A stretch of 64,000 nt of DNA from contig JACQZU010000022.1 in assembly GCA_016213735.1 (NCBI GenBank), forward strand, positions 123,171-187,170, read 5' to 3'. The DNA comes from Acidobacteriota bacterium (GTDB lineage: Bacteria > Acidobacteriota > Holophagae > Holophagales > Holophagaceae). Both the position numbers and the translations under genes were made by a program. Shown here piece after piece: positions 9,693 to 19,600 of this stretch. Every line of letters begins with the position of its first letter. Within the stretch, counting starts at the first letter, position 1. Under the pieces are notes generated by a model. It saw nothing but the letters and a program-made list of their open reading frames with translations, did not search any database and was not told the DNA's origin.

Positions 9693-10676
9693 CTCGTTGA
9701 GACCCTCCACGATTCGTCCGTAGGCCCCCCGGTAATTCCTGGAATCCCCCCGGACGTCGAGGCGCCCCTCCCGGGCGGCTTTGCTGACCCTGGAAGTCTC
9801 CTCGGACAGCCCGTTCAGCACCTCCGTGACCCGGATCATGTTGCGGGAAAGGAGGTCGTTCTCGCCCTTGGGGGCCAGGGATACCTTGAGGTTGCCGTCG
9901 CCCAGCCCATCCGCGGCCGCGGCGATCCCCTTGATGTAGGCGACGAGGTCCCGGAAGGAATCCGCCAGGACGCCCAGCTCGTCCCGGGACCGATGTTTGA
10001 GGTCCTGGTTGACCTCTCCCTTGGCGATCCCGGTGGCGGCGGAGGCGATCTCCCCGAGCGGCCGGGTGATCCAGCGCAGCATCAGGAACACGCTGAGCGC
10101 CACCAGGAGAACCACCACCAAATTGAAGGCGACGAGGCTCCGTTTCGAGGCGGAGGTTTCCTTGAAGTCCTTGTCGGCCCAGGGCTCGACCCCCAGGTAG
10201 CCGAGCTGCTCCCCGACCTTGATCCCCGCATGGCAGTCCACGCACGCCCGTTCCATCAGGATCGGCGCGACGGTCCTTGAATAGGGCCGGCCTTCGTCCT
10301 CCAGGATTTTGAAGGTCTCCTGGGCGCCTCCCTTCAGCAGGGTCACCTCTTCCGCGGCGTAGGGCCGGTCGATCAGATTCTTGTCCGAGGCGAGGAAGGC
10401 CCTCCCATCGGCCCGCAGGACGAACACCCGCCGGACCGCCTGGGAATTCCCGACCTCCGCGGTCATGACCTGGGCGCCCTCGTTGTCGCCCTTGAGCATG
10501 GCGTTGTGGAGGGACGCAGCCAACACGGTGGTGAGGGCGGTGCCCCCGTCCTTCAGGCGGCGGGTGGTCTGGTCGTTCATCTGCCGCCACTGGATGGTCA
10601 TGGCGACCCCGAAGATCAGCACCAGCACCCCAATGACCGGGGGCAGCGTCTTCCCCAACACGGTGTTCCTGCTCAA
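8400..10676 (-). CDS. Methyl-accepting chemotaxis protein with a periplasmic c-type heme sensor domain
   Basis: A 758-aa receptor with TM1 at about 12-28, a periplasmic domain (about 30-180), TM2 at about 182-202, a HAMP ([10 protein letters not shown] onward) and a long cytoplasmic signalling rod containing the conserved [16 protein letters not shown] tip. The periplasmic domain carries one CVDCH motif (145-149), a covalent c-type heme attachment site, inside a PAS/Cache-like fold ([18 protein letters not shown]). Heme-c chemoreceptors are known in Geobacter; such proteins are thought to sense redox potential or small ligands of heme iron. Translation appears to start at TTG 10676, with GGAGAAGGG just upstream. 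The C terminus (VSKFRL) lacks the NWETF-type CheR/CheB tether. Its signalling half is almost identical to that of the neighbouring receptor. Confidence 0.93.
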   Translation of the reverse strand: MSRNTVLGKTLPPVIGVLVLIFGVAMTIQWRQMNDQTTRRLKDGGTALTTVLAASLHNAMLKGDNEGAQVMTAEVGNSQAVRRVFVLRADGRAFLASDKNLIDRPYAAEEVTLLKGGAQETFKILEDEGRPYSRTVAPILMERACVDCHAGIKVGEQLGYLGVEPWADKDFKETSASKRSLVAFNLVVVLLVALSVFLMLRWITRPLGEIASAATGIAKGEVNQDLKHRSRDELGVLADSFRDLVAYIKGIAAAADGLGDGNLKVSLAPKGENDLLSRNMIRVTEVLNGLSEETSRVSKAAREGRLDVRGDSRNYRGAYGRIVEGLNEAVDAVVGPVNEVIRVMGSMEKGDLTARIATAYQGDFQKLAEAINNSAAKLAQALTEISGASNTVASSADQLTASSDVMAGTAEQMTNQANTAAAASEQASANVKNMAAGVEQISANANTVASASEEVSTNLRTVGAAVEQMSANMRTIASASEQMQSSVNSVATAIEEMSASLNEVSKSSGQAATVAGQAAQSAGSTAQIVDKLGKSAQEIGKVVDMIKGIAAQTNLLALNATIEAASAGEAGKGFAVVANEVKELAKQTAAATDEIRAQVEGMQSNTRGAVKAIDEIVQIINQINSISEDIESSVKEQTATTAVITRSVGTAARGAGDVTRNVTQAAVGANEVSRNVQEAVKGVTDIARNINQLAAGATDVARNAGEAARGMNDVARNVASVSGAAKDTTRGATDTNAAAKELARLAERLQANVSKFRL

Positions 10677-10750
10677 GACCCTTCTCCCTGGAGGCTGGAC
10701 CCTGCTGGGTCCCGGACGGCGAGCTGACGCTCGGCCGTCCGATTGGAGTC

Positions 10751-10806
10751 AAAACCCCCTGTCCAAGGGGGCGGGCCGGCGGAGGTCCGCCGGCCCGGAT
10801 TTTTTT
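10751..10806. terminator. Back-to-back terminator hairpins between the two receptor genes
   Basis: Read on the minus strand just after the downstream-facing receptor gene, there is first a 12-bp GC stem (about 10773-10796). It is followed by a second stem, 10755-10760/10766-10771, which is trailed by TTTT (10754-10751). Read on the plus strand, the larger stem is followed by a T-rich run at 10800-10806. It should reduce or end transcription between the 4HB-type receptor and the c-heme receptor, so cheB, cheR and the genes below may form their own unit. Confidence 0.7.
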
Positions 10807-12097
10807 ACAGCCTGAACTTGGAGACGTTGGCCTGGAGGCGCTCGGCGAGCCGGGCGAGCTCCTTCGCGGCCGCGTTCGTGTCGGTCGCCCCCCGGGTGGT
10901 GTCCTTCGCGGCGCCGCTGACCGAAGCCACGTTCCGGGCCACGTCGTTCATCCCCTTGGCGGCCTCGCCCGCGTTCCGAGCCACGTCCGTGGCCCCCGCC
11001 GCCAGCTGGTTGATGTTCCGGGCAATGTCCGTCACCCCCTTCACCGCCTCCTGGACGTTTCGGGACACCTCGTTCGCCCCCACCGCTGCTTGGGTCACGT
11101 TCTTGGCGACGTCCCCGGCGCCCTGGGCGGCGCTCCCCACATTCTTGGAGATCTCGTTGGTGGTGGCGGTCTGTTCTTCCACCGCGGCGGCGATGGTGCC
11201 GCTGATGGAGTTGATCTGGTTGATGATCTGGACGATCTCGTCGATCGCCTTCACCGCGCCCTGGGTGTTGGTCTGCATCCCCTCCACCTGTGCGCGGATC
11301 TCCTCGGTGGCGCTGGCCGTCTGCTTGGCCAGCTCCTTCACCTCGTTGGCCACCACCGCGAAGCCTTTTCCTGCCTCGCCGGCGCTCGCGGCCTCGATCG
11401 TCGCGTTCAGCGCCAGCAGGTTGGTCTGCGCCGCGATCCCCTTGATCATGTCCACGACCTTGCCGATCTCCTGGGCGCTCTTGCCCAGTTTGTCTACGAT
11501 CTGGGCGGTGCTTCCCGCCGACTGGGCCGCCTTGCTCGCCACCGTCGCCGCCTGGCCGGAACTCTTCGACACCTCGTTGAGCGACACCGACATCTCCTCG
11601 ATCGCCGTGGCCACCGAGTTCACGGAAGACTGCATCTGCTCCGACGCCGAGGCGATCGTTCGCATGTTCGCCGACATCTGTTCCACCGCGGCGCCCACCG
11701 TCCGCAGGTTCGTGCTGACCTCCTCCGACGCCGAGGCGACGGTGTTGGCGTTGGCGCTGATCTGTTCCACCCCCGCCGCCATGTTCTTCACGTTGGCCGA
11801 GGCCTGTTCCGACGCCGCAGCCGCCGTGTTCGCCTGGTTGGTCATCTGTTCCGCCGTTCCGGCCATCACGTTGGAACTCGCCGTCAATTCGTCCGCCGAC
11901 GACGCCACCGTGTTCGAGGCCCCGCTGATCTCCGTCAAGGCCTGCGCCAGCTTCGCCGCGCTGTTGTTGATCGCTTCCGCCAGCTTCTGGAAATCCCCCT
12001 GGTAGGCCGTCGCGATCCGCGCGGTCAGGTCCCCCTTCTCCATGGAGCCCATCACCCGGATCACCTCGTTCACCGGCCCCACCACCGCGTCCATGGT
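10805..12097. repeat. Direct repeat copy B (MCP signalling domain, about 1.29 kb)
   Basis: Partner of the repeat at 8400-9692. The match is gap-free over the whole signalling domain, including the stop codon region, and breaks near 12097. The flanking sensor-coding parts are unrelated. This pattern fits duplication of a receptor with later sensor replacement, or repeated gene conversion. Confidence 0.85.
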
Positions 12098-13108
12098 GTC
12101 GTTCACGCCCTGGACGATGGCCCGGTATTCACCCTGGTACTTGCTGGCATCGGCCCGGGTCGCGAGTTTCCCTTCCACCGCCGACTTGGCGAGCATCTTG
12201 GCCTCGCTGGACATGGCGCGGAGGGTCTCGGTGGCCTTCTTGAGGGCCGGGGCGATCTCGTCCTGGGCGTCGTGGGCCTGGAAGTCCCGGGACAGGTCGC
12301 CCGCGGCGATCTGCTGCAGGCCCTGCACCACGCTCTGCAGGTCGTCGGTGAAGCCGTCCATGGCCTTGGCCAGGGCCCCGATCTCGTCCTTGCGGTCCAT
12401 CTTCAGGCGCATGCCGAGGTGGCCCTTGGCCATCTCGTTCATCATTTCGACGCCCTTGGCAAGGGGACGGGCGATGGATCGGGAGATGACGATTCCCAAC
12501 CCGGCGGCAAGGAGGGCGCCCAGGGCCATCAAGATGTACATGGCCTTCTCGGCCCCATGGGCGTCGGCGGTGTTTTTTTCCGCCAGGTTTTTGGCGAATT
12601 TCACCTTTAGATCCGCCATTTCATCAAAGATCTTGTTCTGGTCCGCCTGAAGCTTTTCCCCTTCGCCGTAGAGGAGTTTCTGGGCCTCCCCCTTGCTGCC
12701 CGCGGCCAGGAGTCTGGCGATCTCCTTGTTCGTCTCCCCGATTTTCGCTTGATTCTCGACGTAGGATTTCCACAAGGCCCGACCGGCATCGGTGGCCAGG
12801 GACTTCTCGAAAATGGGCAGGTTCTTTGCGCGCTCCTCCTGTCGCGCGGCGATGCGTTTGTTGTAGGCCTCGACATCGCCGGTGATGTACATGTCCCGAA
12901 TGTTCGCCCGGATCCGGTAGGTGGCCTGCTGGATGTCCGCCCAGACCATGAGGGGTTCGGTTCCCTTCTCGAACAGCATCGTGTCGGCCTCATTCGCGGC
13001 GGCTAGTTTCGCAACCGCGAAAAACCCCAGGAATACCGCGATGGCCGCCGTGAAGAGGAACGAGACGATGAGCTTGGGTCCCATCTTGATGTTGTCGAGG
13101 AATTTCAT
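10805..13108 (-). CDS. Methyl-accepting chemotaxis protein with four-helix-bundle sensor
   Basis: A 767-aa receptor with TM1 at about 13-33, a helical periplasmic domain (about 35-190) of the 4HB_MCP type (a conserved '[10 protein letters not shown]' helix and long charged helices), TM2 at about 190-210, a HAMP starting at [11 protein letters not shown], a second HAMP-like/linker segment, and a long signalling rod with the [16 protein letters not shown] tip and [11 protein letters not shown] adaptation helix. It should bind a small ligand outside the inner membrane and control CheA through CheW. GGAGG lies seven bases before the ATG. It follows cheW directly. From the [16 protein letters not shown] segment onward it is nearly identical to the c-heme receptor, so the two probably share one array and differ only in sensing. 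Confidence 0.95.
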   Translation of the reverse strand: MKFLDNIKMGPKLIVSFLFTAAIAVFLGFFAVAKLAAANEADTMLFEKGTEPLMVWADIQQATYRIRANIRDMYITGDVEAYNKRIAARQEERAKNLPIFEKSLATDAGRALWKSYVENQAKIGETNKEIARLLAAGSKGEAQKLLYGEGEKLQADQNKIFDEMADLKVKFAKNLAEKNTADAHGAEKAMYILMALGALLAAGLGIVISRSIARPLAKGVEMMNEMAKGHLGMRLKMDRKDEIGALAKAMDGFTDDLQSVVQGLQQIAAGDLSRDFQAHDAQDEIAPALKKATETLRAMSSEAKMLAKSAVEGKLATRADASKYQGEYRAIVQGVNDTMDAVVGPVNEVIRVMGSMEKGDLTARIATAYQGDFQKLAEAINNSAAKLAQALTEISGASNTVASSADELTASSNVMAGTAEQMTNQANTAAAASEQASANVKNMAAGVEQISANANTVASASEEVSTNLRTVGAAVEQMSANMRTIASASEQMQSSVNSVATAIEEMSVSLNEVSKSSGQAATVASKAAQSAGSTAQIVDKLGKSAQEIGKVVDMIKGIAAQTNLLALNATIEAASAGEAGKGFAVVANEVKELAKQTASATEEIRAQVEGMQTNTQGAVKAIDEIVQIINQINSISGTIAAAVEEQTATTNEISKNVGSAAQGAGDVAKNVTQAAVGANEVSRNVQEAVKGVTDIARNINQLAAGATDVARNAGEAAKGMNDVARNVASVSGAAKDTTRGATDTNAAAKELARLAERLQANVSKFRL

Positions 13109-13145
13109 GGTGTGCCTCCGAGGCAGGAAAGGGGGTCCAGGGGTT

Positions 13146-13619
13146 TCAATGGCTGAAGAGGAGATCGTGCATGTTGAGGAGGATCAGGAGCCCGGCGTCG
13201 GTCTTGACCACGCCGGACAGGAAGCGCTCCTCGGTTTCGTTGAGGTTGGCCGGGGGTGCTTCGGTGTGGCCCGATTCGGCCTCCACCACGTCGCTGATGG
13301 CGTCCACCAGGAGGCCGACGGGCTCGTTGGCTCCCTGGGGCGGACCGCCGCTGCCGCGGCTGAGGGCGGTTCCGATCTCGGCGGCGGTCTTGAGGACCAC
13401 GATGTGGCTGTTGTCCGTGATCTCAGGGCGGTCCATGCCCAGCCGGACCGCCAGATCCAGGATGGTGACGATCTGGCCCCGGAGGTTGATGAGGCCGCGG
13501 ATGTGCCCGTCGGTGCGGGGGACCGGCGTGATGTCGAAGACCCGGATGATTTCCCGGACCGAGAGGATGTCGGTCCCGTAGAGCCGGTCGTTGACTCGGA
13601 AGGTGGCGTACTGGGTCAT
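13146..13619 (-). CDS. cheW: Chemotaxis coupling protein CheW
   Basis: A 157-aa single CheW domain. It has the family features: an N-terminal [15 protein letters not shown] strand pair, [17 protein letters not shown] (the NLRG motif contacting receptor tips and CheA), and [13 protein letters not shown]. It links receptors to the kinase CheA in the array. Its ATG overlaps the cheA stop codon as ATGA (13616-13619), so the two are probably translated together. The next gene downstream is the 4HB-type receptor. Confidence 0.95.
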   Translation of the reverse strand: MTQYATFRVNDRLYGTDILSVREIIRVFDITPVPRTDGHIRGLINLRGQIVTILDLAVRLGMDRPEITDNSHIVVLKTAAEIGTALSRGSGGPPQGANEPVGLLVDAISDVVEAESGHTEAPPANLNETEERFLSGVVKTDAGLLILLNMHDLLFSH

Positions 13620-16330
13620 GGCGCGACTCCTGCGGCCGACCCGGCCAGGGCCACGGGATCAAGGAACAGGGTGAGGTGGTCCTGGACCATGGCGGACCCA
13701 AGCAGCCCCGGACCCTTGATCTCCACCGGTTTGAGGTCCACTTCCACGTCCACGGCATCCAGGATCGTGGAGATGAGGATGCCGGCGGGGGGAGGGGATT
13801 CGCTTCCCAGCACCTTTGGAATGATCACGTAGAGTTCCTCCGTGCCGGGAGCGATGGGGCTGACCTCCATCACCCCGTCCAGGCGGATCAGGGGCAGGCC
13901 CTCCCCGCGGTAATCGATGTACTCCCGGTCCCCCACCCGCTCGATGGCCCCGGCCTGGATGCGCTCCAGACGCTGGACCTTGTCCTGGGGAACCGCGAAA
14001 TGCTCGCCCACGGCCGCCTTGAACAGGATCACGGAACGCAGGCGGCTCGCCTTCAGGGCCCGGGCTTCCAGTTCCTTCTCCGCGCGCTTCTTGCCTTCGG
14101 CCTGAAGGTCGGTGAAATGCAGCCCGGCCAGGTTGGACAGGCCGGAGGCGTCGAGGATCATGATCACCCGTCCGTCGCCGAGGATGGTGGCGCCGCTGAA
14201 GCACTTGGTGTCGTGGAGGAAGCTGGAGAGGGGCTTCACCACGATTTCCTCGATGTCGAAGAGCTCGTCGACGATCACCCCGAACTGGTTGGGGCCCTGC
14301 CGGAGGACCACGACGTTGTAGTCGCTGCGCCAGTCCTTCCTGCGGTCCTCGGCCCGGAGGCTTTTTCCCTCCCCCGGCCCGCGCCGGTCCGCCAGGCTCT
14401 GGCGGCGGTCCTCGGCGGCTTCCCCGGAGTCGGGGTCCACATAGATCCTGGGCAGGTCGAGGGCGTCCGCCAGACGCACCAGGGGGAGCAACTGGTCTCT
14501 CAGGCGCAGCACCTCCGCACCCTGCACCCGTTCGACCTTGGTCCGGACCTCGGATGCCTTGACCCAGACGAATTCGACGACGTTCACCTGGGGGATGGCG
14601 AAGCGCTGGTTGCTGACCCCCACGATCATGGAGGGAATGATGGCCAGGGTGAGGGGGAGCTGCAGGCGGACCGTGGTGCCCTGGCCCACGACGCTTTCCA
14701 TCTCCACGTGCCCGCCGAGCTTCTCCGTGTTGGTGCGAACCACGTCCATGCCGACGCCCCGGCCCGAGATGTCCGAGATCTTTTCCGCCATGGAGAACCC
14801 GGGGGCGAAGACCAGGTTGACGATCTCGCGCTCGCTCATCTCGGCGAGCTGGGCCTGGGTGATGAGCCCCTTGGTCACGGCCTTGGCGCCCACCTTCTTG
14901 GGGTCGATGCCTCGCCCGTCGTCCCGGATGACGATGTTGACCTGGCCCCCTTCGTGATAGGCATCGAGGTAGATGGTTCCGGTGGGGTTCTTGCCCTTGC
15001 TGCGGCGTTCCGCGGGGTCCTCGATGGCGTGGTCGGCGCAGTTCCGGATGATGTGGGTGAGGGGGTCGGTGAGCAGCTCCACGATGGACTTGTCCATCTC
15101 CACCTCCGCCCCCTGGATCTGGACCTCGATCTGCTTGGCCAGCTGGCGGCTCATGTCGCGGATGATCCTGGGAAAGCGGCTGAACACCATGCCGATCGGC
15201 TGCATGCGGGTCTGCATGATGCCTTCCTGCATTTCGGTGGTGACCTGGTTGAGGTTCTGCAGGATCCCGTTGAGACCGGGAATGTCCCGCCGCCGGTCTC
15301 CGACGGCGAGCATGAGCTGGTTCCTGCCCAGGACCAGTTCTCCCGCAAGGTTCATCAGGTTCGTCAGCAGTTCCACCCGGACCCGGAGGGTCTCGGAACC
15401 GGCCTCGCGGGAGGCCTTGGAGGCAGACTTCTCCTCCGGGGATCCCTCCGGAGCCGGATCCGCCCCCCCCGCCGCGGGCACCGGGGAGAATTCCGGGGTC
15501 CCGCCCACGGGCTGGGGTTCCGGGGCTTGGAGGGGGTCCGCCTTTTTGGGATCCGCCACCTTGGCGGATTTCTTCAAGGCGTCCATGTCCAGGGGCTTGA
15601 GCTGGGAGGGGGGCAGCTTGAGGGCCAGGGCCGCCAGTTCCGGTTCAAGCACCGTCCCGAACAGCAGGGTGACCGGAAGGTCCTGCTCCAGGCAGCCCTC
15701 GAGGTCGGCGATGGCCATGACGTCGATGAAGGCGTCCAGGCAGGTTCCCACCGACAGGGCGTTGTTGAGGAAGGCGAGCGGGGTGAGGCCCTGGTCGCGC
15801 ACATCCCGGTGCAGGTAGGCGATGGCGTGGTAGAGGGTCATCCCCCGGCGGAGGGCCGATCGCACACCTTCGGCATCCAGGTCGAAAAGCGGGCCCCCTC
15901 CTTTCGTCTTCGCCTTGACCGTCTTCCCGGTGGCCACCCCCTGCCGGTCCAGGATCCCCTTGAGGGCCTCCAGTTCCTTCTCGCAGGGGACCGAATCGCT
16001 GCTCTGGATGTCGTCCAGCATGGCCCGAAGCCGGTCCAGGGCCCCGAAGACCACGTCCATGATGGCCGGGGTCACGGACAGCTTCCCGTCCCGCACCTGC
16101 ATGAGAACGCTTTCCATGGCGTGGCTCAGGCGCTTCAGGTTCTCGAAGGCGAAGAACCCCGCCCCCCCCTTGATGCTGTGGATGGCGCGGAACACCCGGT
16201 TGATGACCTCTCCCACCGCCGCGGCTCCATCCTGTTCCATGGCCAGCAGATCGGGCTCGATCGAACTGAGATGCTCCCGGCTTTCCGCGACGAAATCCGA
16301 GATGATGCTTTCGTCGGCAAAACTGCTCAT
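13616..16330 (-). CDS. cheA: Chemotaxis histidine kinase CheA with two C-terminal CheW-like domains
   Basis: About 904 aa. The P1 Hpt domain carries phosphoacceptor His51 in RAIHSIKGGAGFF. A linker with a variable middle region follows. The P3 dimerisation domain includes LMNLAGELVLGRNQL, and the P4 ATPase has IRNCADHAIE (N box), RDDGRGID (G1) and SDISGRGVGMDVV (G2). A P5 CheW-like domain (TLAIIPSMIVGV to about GLHFTD) contains a charged insert. A second CheW-like domain at the C terminus (SVILFKAAVGEHFAVP to the end) is unusual beside the single P5 of the classical enzyme. The ATG at 16330 overlaps the STAS gene stop as ATGA; the frame extends upstream but reads through the STAS gene. It should phosphorylate the CheY-like protein and CheB. 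Confidence 0.95.
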   Translation of the reverse strand: MSSFADESIISDFVAESREHLSSIEPDLLAMEQDGAAAVGEVINRVFRAIHSIKGGAGFFAFENLKRLSHAMESVLMQVRDGKLSVTPAIMDVVFGALDRLRAMLDDIQSSDSVPCEKELEALKGILDRQGVATGKTVKAKTKGGGPLFDLDAEGVRSALRRGMTLYHAIAYLHRDVRDQGLTPLAFLNNALSVGTCLDAFIDVMAIADLEGCLEQDLPVTLLFGTVLEPELAALALKLPPSQLKPLDMDALKKSAKVADPKKADPLQAPEPQPVGGTPEFSPVPAAGGADPAPEGSPEEKSASKASREAGSETLRVRVELLTNLMNLAGELVLGRNQLMLAVGDRRRDIPGLNGILQNLNQVTTEMQEGIMQTRMQPIGMVFSRFPRIIRDMSRQLAKQIEVQIQGAEVEMDKSIVELLTDPLTHIIRNCADHAIEDPAERRSKGKNPTGTIYLDAYHEGGQVNIVIRDDGRGIDPKKVGAKAVTKGLITQAQLAEMSEREIVNLVFAPGFSMAEKISDISGRGVGMDVVRTNTEKLGGHVEMESVVGQGTTVRLQLPLTLAIIPSMIVGVSNQRFAIPQVNVVEFVWVKASEVRTKVERVQGAEVLRLRDQLLPLVRLADALDLPRIYVDPDSGEAAEDRRQSLADRRGPGEGKSLRAEDRRKDWRSDYNVVVLRQGPNQFGVIVDELFDIEEIVVKPLSSFLHDTKCFSGATILGDGRVIMILDASGLSNLAGLHFTDLQAEGKKRAEKELEARALKASRLRSVILFKAAVGEHFAVPQDKVQRLERIQAGAIERVGDREYIDYRGEGLPLIRLDGVMEVSPIAPGTEELYVIIPKVLGSESPPPAGILISTILDAVDVEVDLKPVEIKGPGLLGSAMVQDHLTLFLDPVALAGSAAGVAP

Positions 16331-16656
16331 TTCGCAGCCTCCTCGATGGGAAAGAAGCGCGTCAGGTTGAACAGGCGGAAGACCCGGAGAATGTCCGGGC
16401 TGACCCCCTCCACCGAGAATCCGATTCCCTTCTTCTGGCAACTCTTGAACAAGCCCAGGGTGAGGGTGATGCCGAGGGAATCGATCTGCCGGGCGGTTCC
16501 CAGGTCCAGGACCACCGGCCCCTGCGCACCGTCGATGGCCTTCAGCATTCCGCTCCGCAGGGACTCCACCGTGCTGGCCACCAGGTCCCCGCGGGGGCTC
16601 AACCTGAGGGCTTCCTCGGATTTCTGGACTTTCAGGGCCCCGGGTTTGGTTGCCAT
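16327..16656 (-). CDS. STAS-domain anti-anti-sigma factor-like protein (RsbV/SpoIIAA type)
   Basis: A 109-aa single STAS domain with the family pattern: beta strand (LRLSPRGDLVAS), VVLDLG, then IDSLGITLTLGLFKSCQKKG. Ser60 in IDSLG is in the place of the serine that RsbW-type kinases phosphorylate and SpoIIE/RsbU-type phosphatases dephosphorylate. The gene starts one base after the stop of the large kinase/phosphatase gene and overlaps cheA by ATGA. It is therefore the obvious substrate of the phosphatase and ATPase domains of that neighbour. It could release a sigma factor encoded elsewhere, or act on the chemosensory proteins. Confidence 0.9.
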   Translation of the reverse strand: MATKPGALKVQKSEEALRLSPRGDLVASTVESLRSGMLKAIDGAQGPVVLDLGTARQIDSLGITLTLGLFKSCQKKGIGFSVEGVSPDILRVFRLFNLTRFFPIEEAAK

Positions 16657-16657
16657 G

Positions 16658-19600
16658 TCACGCCTCCCATTCGAAGACCAGTTCCAGTTCTCCGCCCACC
16701 ATGACCACCCGGGACGCGCAGTGCCGGATGTAGGGAATGCCCCGACCGCGTTCGGACAGGGGATCTTCGGGGGGCGCGAGGTTTTCGAGGTCGAACCCCA
16801 ATCCCTCGTCGACCACCGCCAGGCGGAAGGACGGGGGACTCACACTCCAACCCGCCGAAAGGACGATGCCCTTGCTCGGGTCCCCGGCATTGCCGTGCGC
16901 GGCGGCGTTGGTCAGGGCCTCCCGGGCGCAGGTCAGGATGTCGAAGGCGCGGGAACGGGTCAGGGGGATGGAACGGGGGCCGGCCTGCACCCGGGCCTCG
17001 AGCTGTTCGACGGCAGCATCGATGGCTTCGGGACTCGAATCGAGCTCCACCCGCAGGTCCCCGGTGGCCAGGGCGGGCTGTTCGAAGCCGACCGCCAGGA
17101 GATCGTCCTTGAGCACCCCGCCCGTCATGGCGCGGGCGGCGTCCGCCATGTGGGCCACCGCCGCGTCGACCGACAGGGTGGTGCGGACCGCACACCAGGC
17201 CTCACCGGCGGAGTCCTCGAAGAACCTCCCATCCCCGTCCTGGGCCTCGAACACCCCGTCGGAACCGAAAAGGATGCGATCCCCTTCCTTCAGCATCAGG
17301 ACCTTTTCCTCCACGAGGGGCTGGTCGAAAATCCCCAGGGGAGTGCCGTTCAGGGCGATCCGGCGGCACCCGCTCGGGCCCGAGATCAGGCCGTGGGGGA
17401 GGCCCGCGTTGAGCACGTGGAGCCGGCCCGTCGCGGGGGTCCAGAAGCCGATCGCGGCGCAGATCGGAACCTCGGAGAACGGCCCTTCCAGGATTCCTCG
17501 GCTGAGCCGGCGGGCCAGCTGGAGGGGGCTTCGGAAATCCCCCACGAGGCTGGACAGCAGGCCCAGGAAGGCCGCGACCGCATAGCTGCTGATGACCGAA
17601 TGGCCGGCCACATCGGCGAGAATGAACAGGATCGAGCCATCGGCCTGTTTGAAGCACCTGAACACGTCGCCACCCGCGTCGGTCAGGGACTGGTGGACCG
17701 AATAGATCGGCATGTCCCGTTCGGGTTCCGCCACCAGGGCCTTCTGGGCCCTGCGCACCGCCTGGACCGTCTCGGTGGAGCGCTTCCTCGCCCCGGCCCC
17801 CGAGAGGAGTCGCTCCACACAGGCGACCAGGGCCTCGGCCTCGAAGGGCTTGGCCAGGAATTCGTTCACCTGGAGGTGGAGGGCGGCCGCCAGCGATTCC
17901 TTTTCGACGTTGGAGGACAGGAGGACCAGGGGGATCTCTCCGTCGACCTCGCGGATCCTCTCCACGAGCTGCATCCCGTCCATCCGCGGCATCACGAAAT
18001 CCGTCAGGACCATGGCGAAGGCAGAAGCCCCCCGCTCCGTGAAGATCTCCCAGGCTTCCCGTCCGTCCCGCGCCGGGAAGACCGTGAAGCCCGCCTTGCC
18101 GAGCCAGGAACTGAGCAGAGAAAGGGTGACGGCGCTGTCCTCCGCCACCAGCACCGCGCCCCGTTGCGTTCCGGCCTTGGGGGTGGGATCCAGGACCGGC
18201 TTCTGCTCGGGGGCCTTGGAATCCAGGGTTTCCCGCAGGGCACGGCCGATCTGCTCGATGCCGAAGGGCTTGGGCACCACCCGGTCGAAGAGGGTTTCGG
18301 TCCGACCCACCTCCTCCAGGGCCGCGGCGCTTCCGGAGGCCAGCAGGATTGGGATCCGGGGCCGGAGTTTGCGGATCGACCGCGCCACTTCCTCGGCCGG
18401 AATGGGTCCCTGCCGGTAGCTGAGGATCACCGCGTCGAAGATGGCTGGGTGTTCCCGGAACGCGTCCAGGGCCTCCCGGGGGTGGCCCTTGGCGGTGACG
18501 TGGTAGCCCAGGGTCTGCAGGCCCTCCTTGGTGAGAGCCACGCGGACATCTTCCAGGTCCACCACCAGCAGGTGCTCCTTCCCCTGGACGCTGGCCAGGT
18601 TGGATTTCTTCTCGCCGGTGGGTTGTGCCGCCGCGGAGGGAAGTTCCACGGTCACGAGGGTGCCCCTTCCCGGGGCCGATTCGATGTGGATCCGCCCCCC
18701 CTGCTGGCGGACGATGCCGTGGACAACCGACAAGCCCAGGCCCGTGCCCTCCCCCGGGTCCTTGGTGGTGAAGAAGGGCTCGAAGACCTTGGCCAGAACG
18801 GCTTCCTCCATGCCGGTGCCGTCGTCCCGGATGCGCAGCACGGCGCACATCGCACCCGCCTCGCCGCTCGGCTCCAGGACGAGGGTCGAGGGGGCTTCCA
18901 CCAGGGTGATCTCCAACTTTCCGCGGCCGCCGGAGAGGGCCTGGAATCCGTTGAGCGCCAAGTTCATGACCACCTGATGGACCTGGCCCGGGTCGCCCAC
19001 GGTCCAGATGGAGGAACCCGCATTGACCTGGAGGACCACGCTCCTGGGAAGGGTGTTCTGGAGCAGCTGAGCGCATTCCCGGACCACCGCCGAGAGGTCG
19101 AAGGGAATCCTCTTCTCCTCCGCGGGGCGGCTGAAGGTGAGGATCCGGCGGTTGAGCTCCTTGGCCCGGTTGGCGGCCTGGAGGATGATCTGCAGCTTGG
19201 GCCGCAGGGGGCTGTCCTCCGGGAGTTTCCAGTCCATCAACTCCGCCGAACTGAGGATCGCGGTGAGGATGTTGTTGAAATCGTGGGCGATCCCCCCGGC
19301 CAGGGCCCCCAGGGCGTCCATCTTCTCCACCTGACGAAGGTGCTTCTCCATCTCCTTTTCCTGGGTCACGTCCCGGATGACCACCAGGAGGTCCTGGCCT
19401 TCCCCCCCGGGCTCCGCCACCAAGGATGCGGAGATGGCCAGTGCCAGCGCTTTCTCCTCCATGTTCCGGATCCAGGTGGTCCGAAGGCGCAGGGGCTGGG
19501 CCGCGGTGAGGCCCCCCTCCTGGATGGCGTCGAGGATCTCCTTCCCGGGTCCTCGGAAGAACCGAAGGAGACGGCACTTGCCATCCTCCATGCCCTGGGT

